The notes beneath the pieces are model-generated. The model did no database searches, was not told the origin of the DNA, and saw only the letters and a list, made by a program, of their open reading frames with translations. From Balneolales bacterium (lineage in GTDB: Bacteria > Bacteroidota > Rhodothermia > Balneolales > Balneolaceae), in contig JAURMN010000021.1 of the NCBI GenBank assembly GCA_030830725.1, positions 1 to 23,343 of the forward strand: 23,343 nt of DNA, written 5' to 3'. The position numbers and the translations under genes were made by a program. Shown piece by piece: positions 23,104 to 23,343 of the stretch (positions are counted from its first letter, which is position 1; every line of letters starts with the position of its first letter).

Positions 23104-23343
23104 ATGAAGTCTTTCGTTTCTCGAACAGTTTCACTTATTTCGATTATTCTCTTAAGTGGACTTACTAATAGTCTCTTCGCTCAAATGAGCTCCGATCTAC
23201 TGGATTCAGAGTCCTTGCTGATCAATTCGCGCCAGCTCATTTACGATGGACTCCGCTCAGGAGAAGGCTACTGGTCGAGTGACGGACAGAAAATCATCTT
23301 CCAAAGTGAACGTGAAAAAGGTAATCCATTCTATCAAATCTAC
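23104..23343 (+). CDS. Exported PD40/TolB-like beta-propeller protein, 3'-truncated
   Basis: The first 80 codons of a gene that runs off the window. The product starts with a Sec signal peptide (MKSFVSRTVSLISIILLSGL, probable cleavage after SLFA). The mature part contains GEGYWSSDGQKIIFQSEREKGNPFYQIY, the pattern of a PD40/WD40-like blade (G.ysPDGkkI.fqS.r....yqIy) as in TolB and related exported propellers. Many such proteins carry further domains downstream that cannot be seen here. It follows hmuS by 56 bases on the same strand; no haem-related role is indicated. Confidence 0.8.
   Translation, partial: MKSFVSRTVSLISIILLSGLTNSLFAQMSSDLLDSESLLINSRQLIYDGLRSGEGYWSSDGQKIIFQSEREKGNPFYQIY

Noticed and set aside
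1..23343. tRNA or rRNA genes, CRISPR arrays, insertion sequences, riboswitches and threonine-operon attenuator
   Set aside because: The gaps are all short and I saw no cloverleaf, spaced repeats, transposase or terminal repeats; the 29-base gap before the threonine operon leaves no room for a leader peptide.

Overview
The window looks like a chromosomal segment of an FCB-group bacterium, most likely Bacteroidota, Rhodothermota or Balneolota. This is inferred from several sequence traits. Two genes have perfect Bacteroidota-type TAnnTTTG -7 promoter elements almost touching the start codon. There is an HmuY-family lipoprotein, a long lipoprotein fusing a glycoside hydrolase family 3 domain to a beta-lactamase-like domain, and a PD40/TolB-like propeller start. 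Few genes show Shine-Dalgarno sequences. No phage, transposase, CRISPR, tRNA or rRNA was seen. Coding density is very high, no gene-free stretch exceeds about 125 bases, and both ends of the window cut through genes.

Layout. (1) 1-1164, plus strand: the C-terminal half of a prolyl oligopeptidase, converging on (2) 8158-1254, minus strand. That is a tightly coupled five-gene operon in the order 3-hydroxyacyl-CoA dehydrogenase, threonine aldolase, thrA (aspartokinase/homoserine dehydrogenase), thrB, thrC. All four junctions are 4-base ATGA overlaps. (3) Diverging from it with only 29 bases between start codons is a membrane-anchored penicillin-acylase-family hydrolase (8188-10635). (4) 10699-13833: a lipoprotein fusing a NagZ-like hexosaminidase to a serine beta-lactamase/PBP-like domain. 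(5) 13880-15487: a two-domain cytidine deaminase with the catalytic half at the C terminus, and an unrecognised protein with a weak amino-acid-kinase resemblance.

(6) 15538-23047: a haem acquisition locus. It encodes a TonB-dependent haem receptor, an HmuY-like lipoprotein, the haem ABC importer HmuTUV, and a HemS/HmuS-type cytoplasmic haem-handling protein. Upstream of the receptor a perfect 9-1-9 palindrome (15538-15556), shaped like a Fur-family box, overlaps the probable promoter, so the locus is probably repressed by iron (or a related signal). Haem would be captured at the surface by the HmuY-like protein, moved through the receptor, bound by HmuT, imported by HmuU/HmuV and handled by HmuS. 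(7) 23104 to the end: the start of an exported PD40/TolB-like propeller protein.

The points most worth a second look are the HmuY-like protein with no His and no internal Met, the Fur-type operator, the promoters that predict leaderless mRNAs, the deaminase with reversed domain roles, and the coupling of threonine synthesis with threonine cleavage in one operon.
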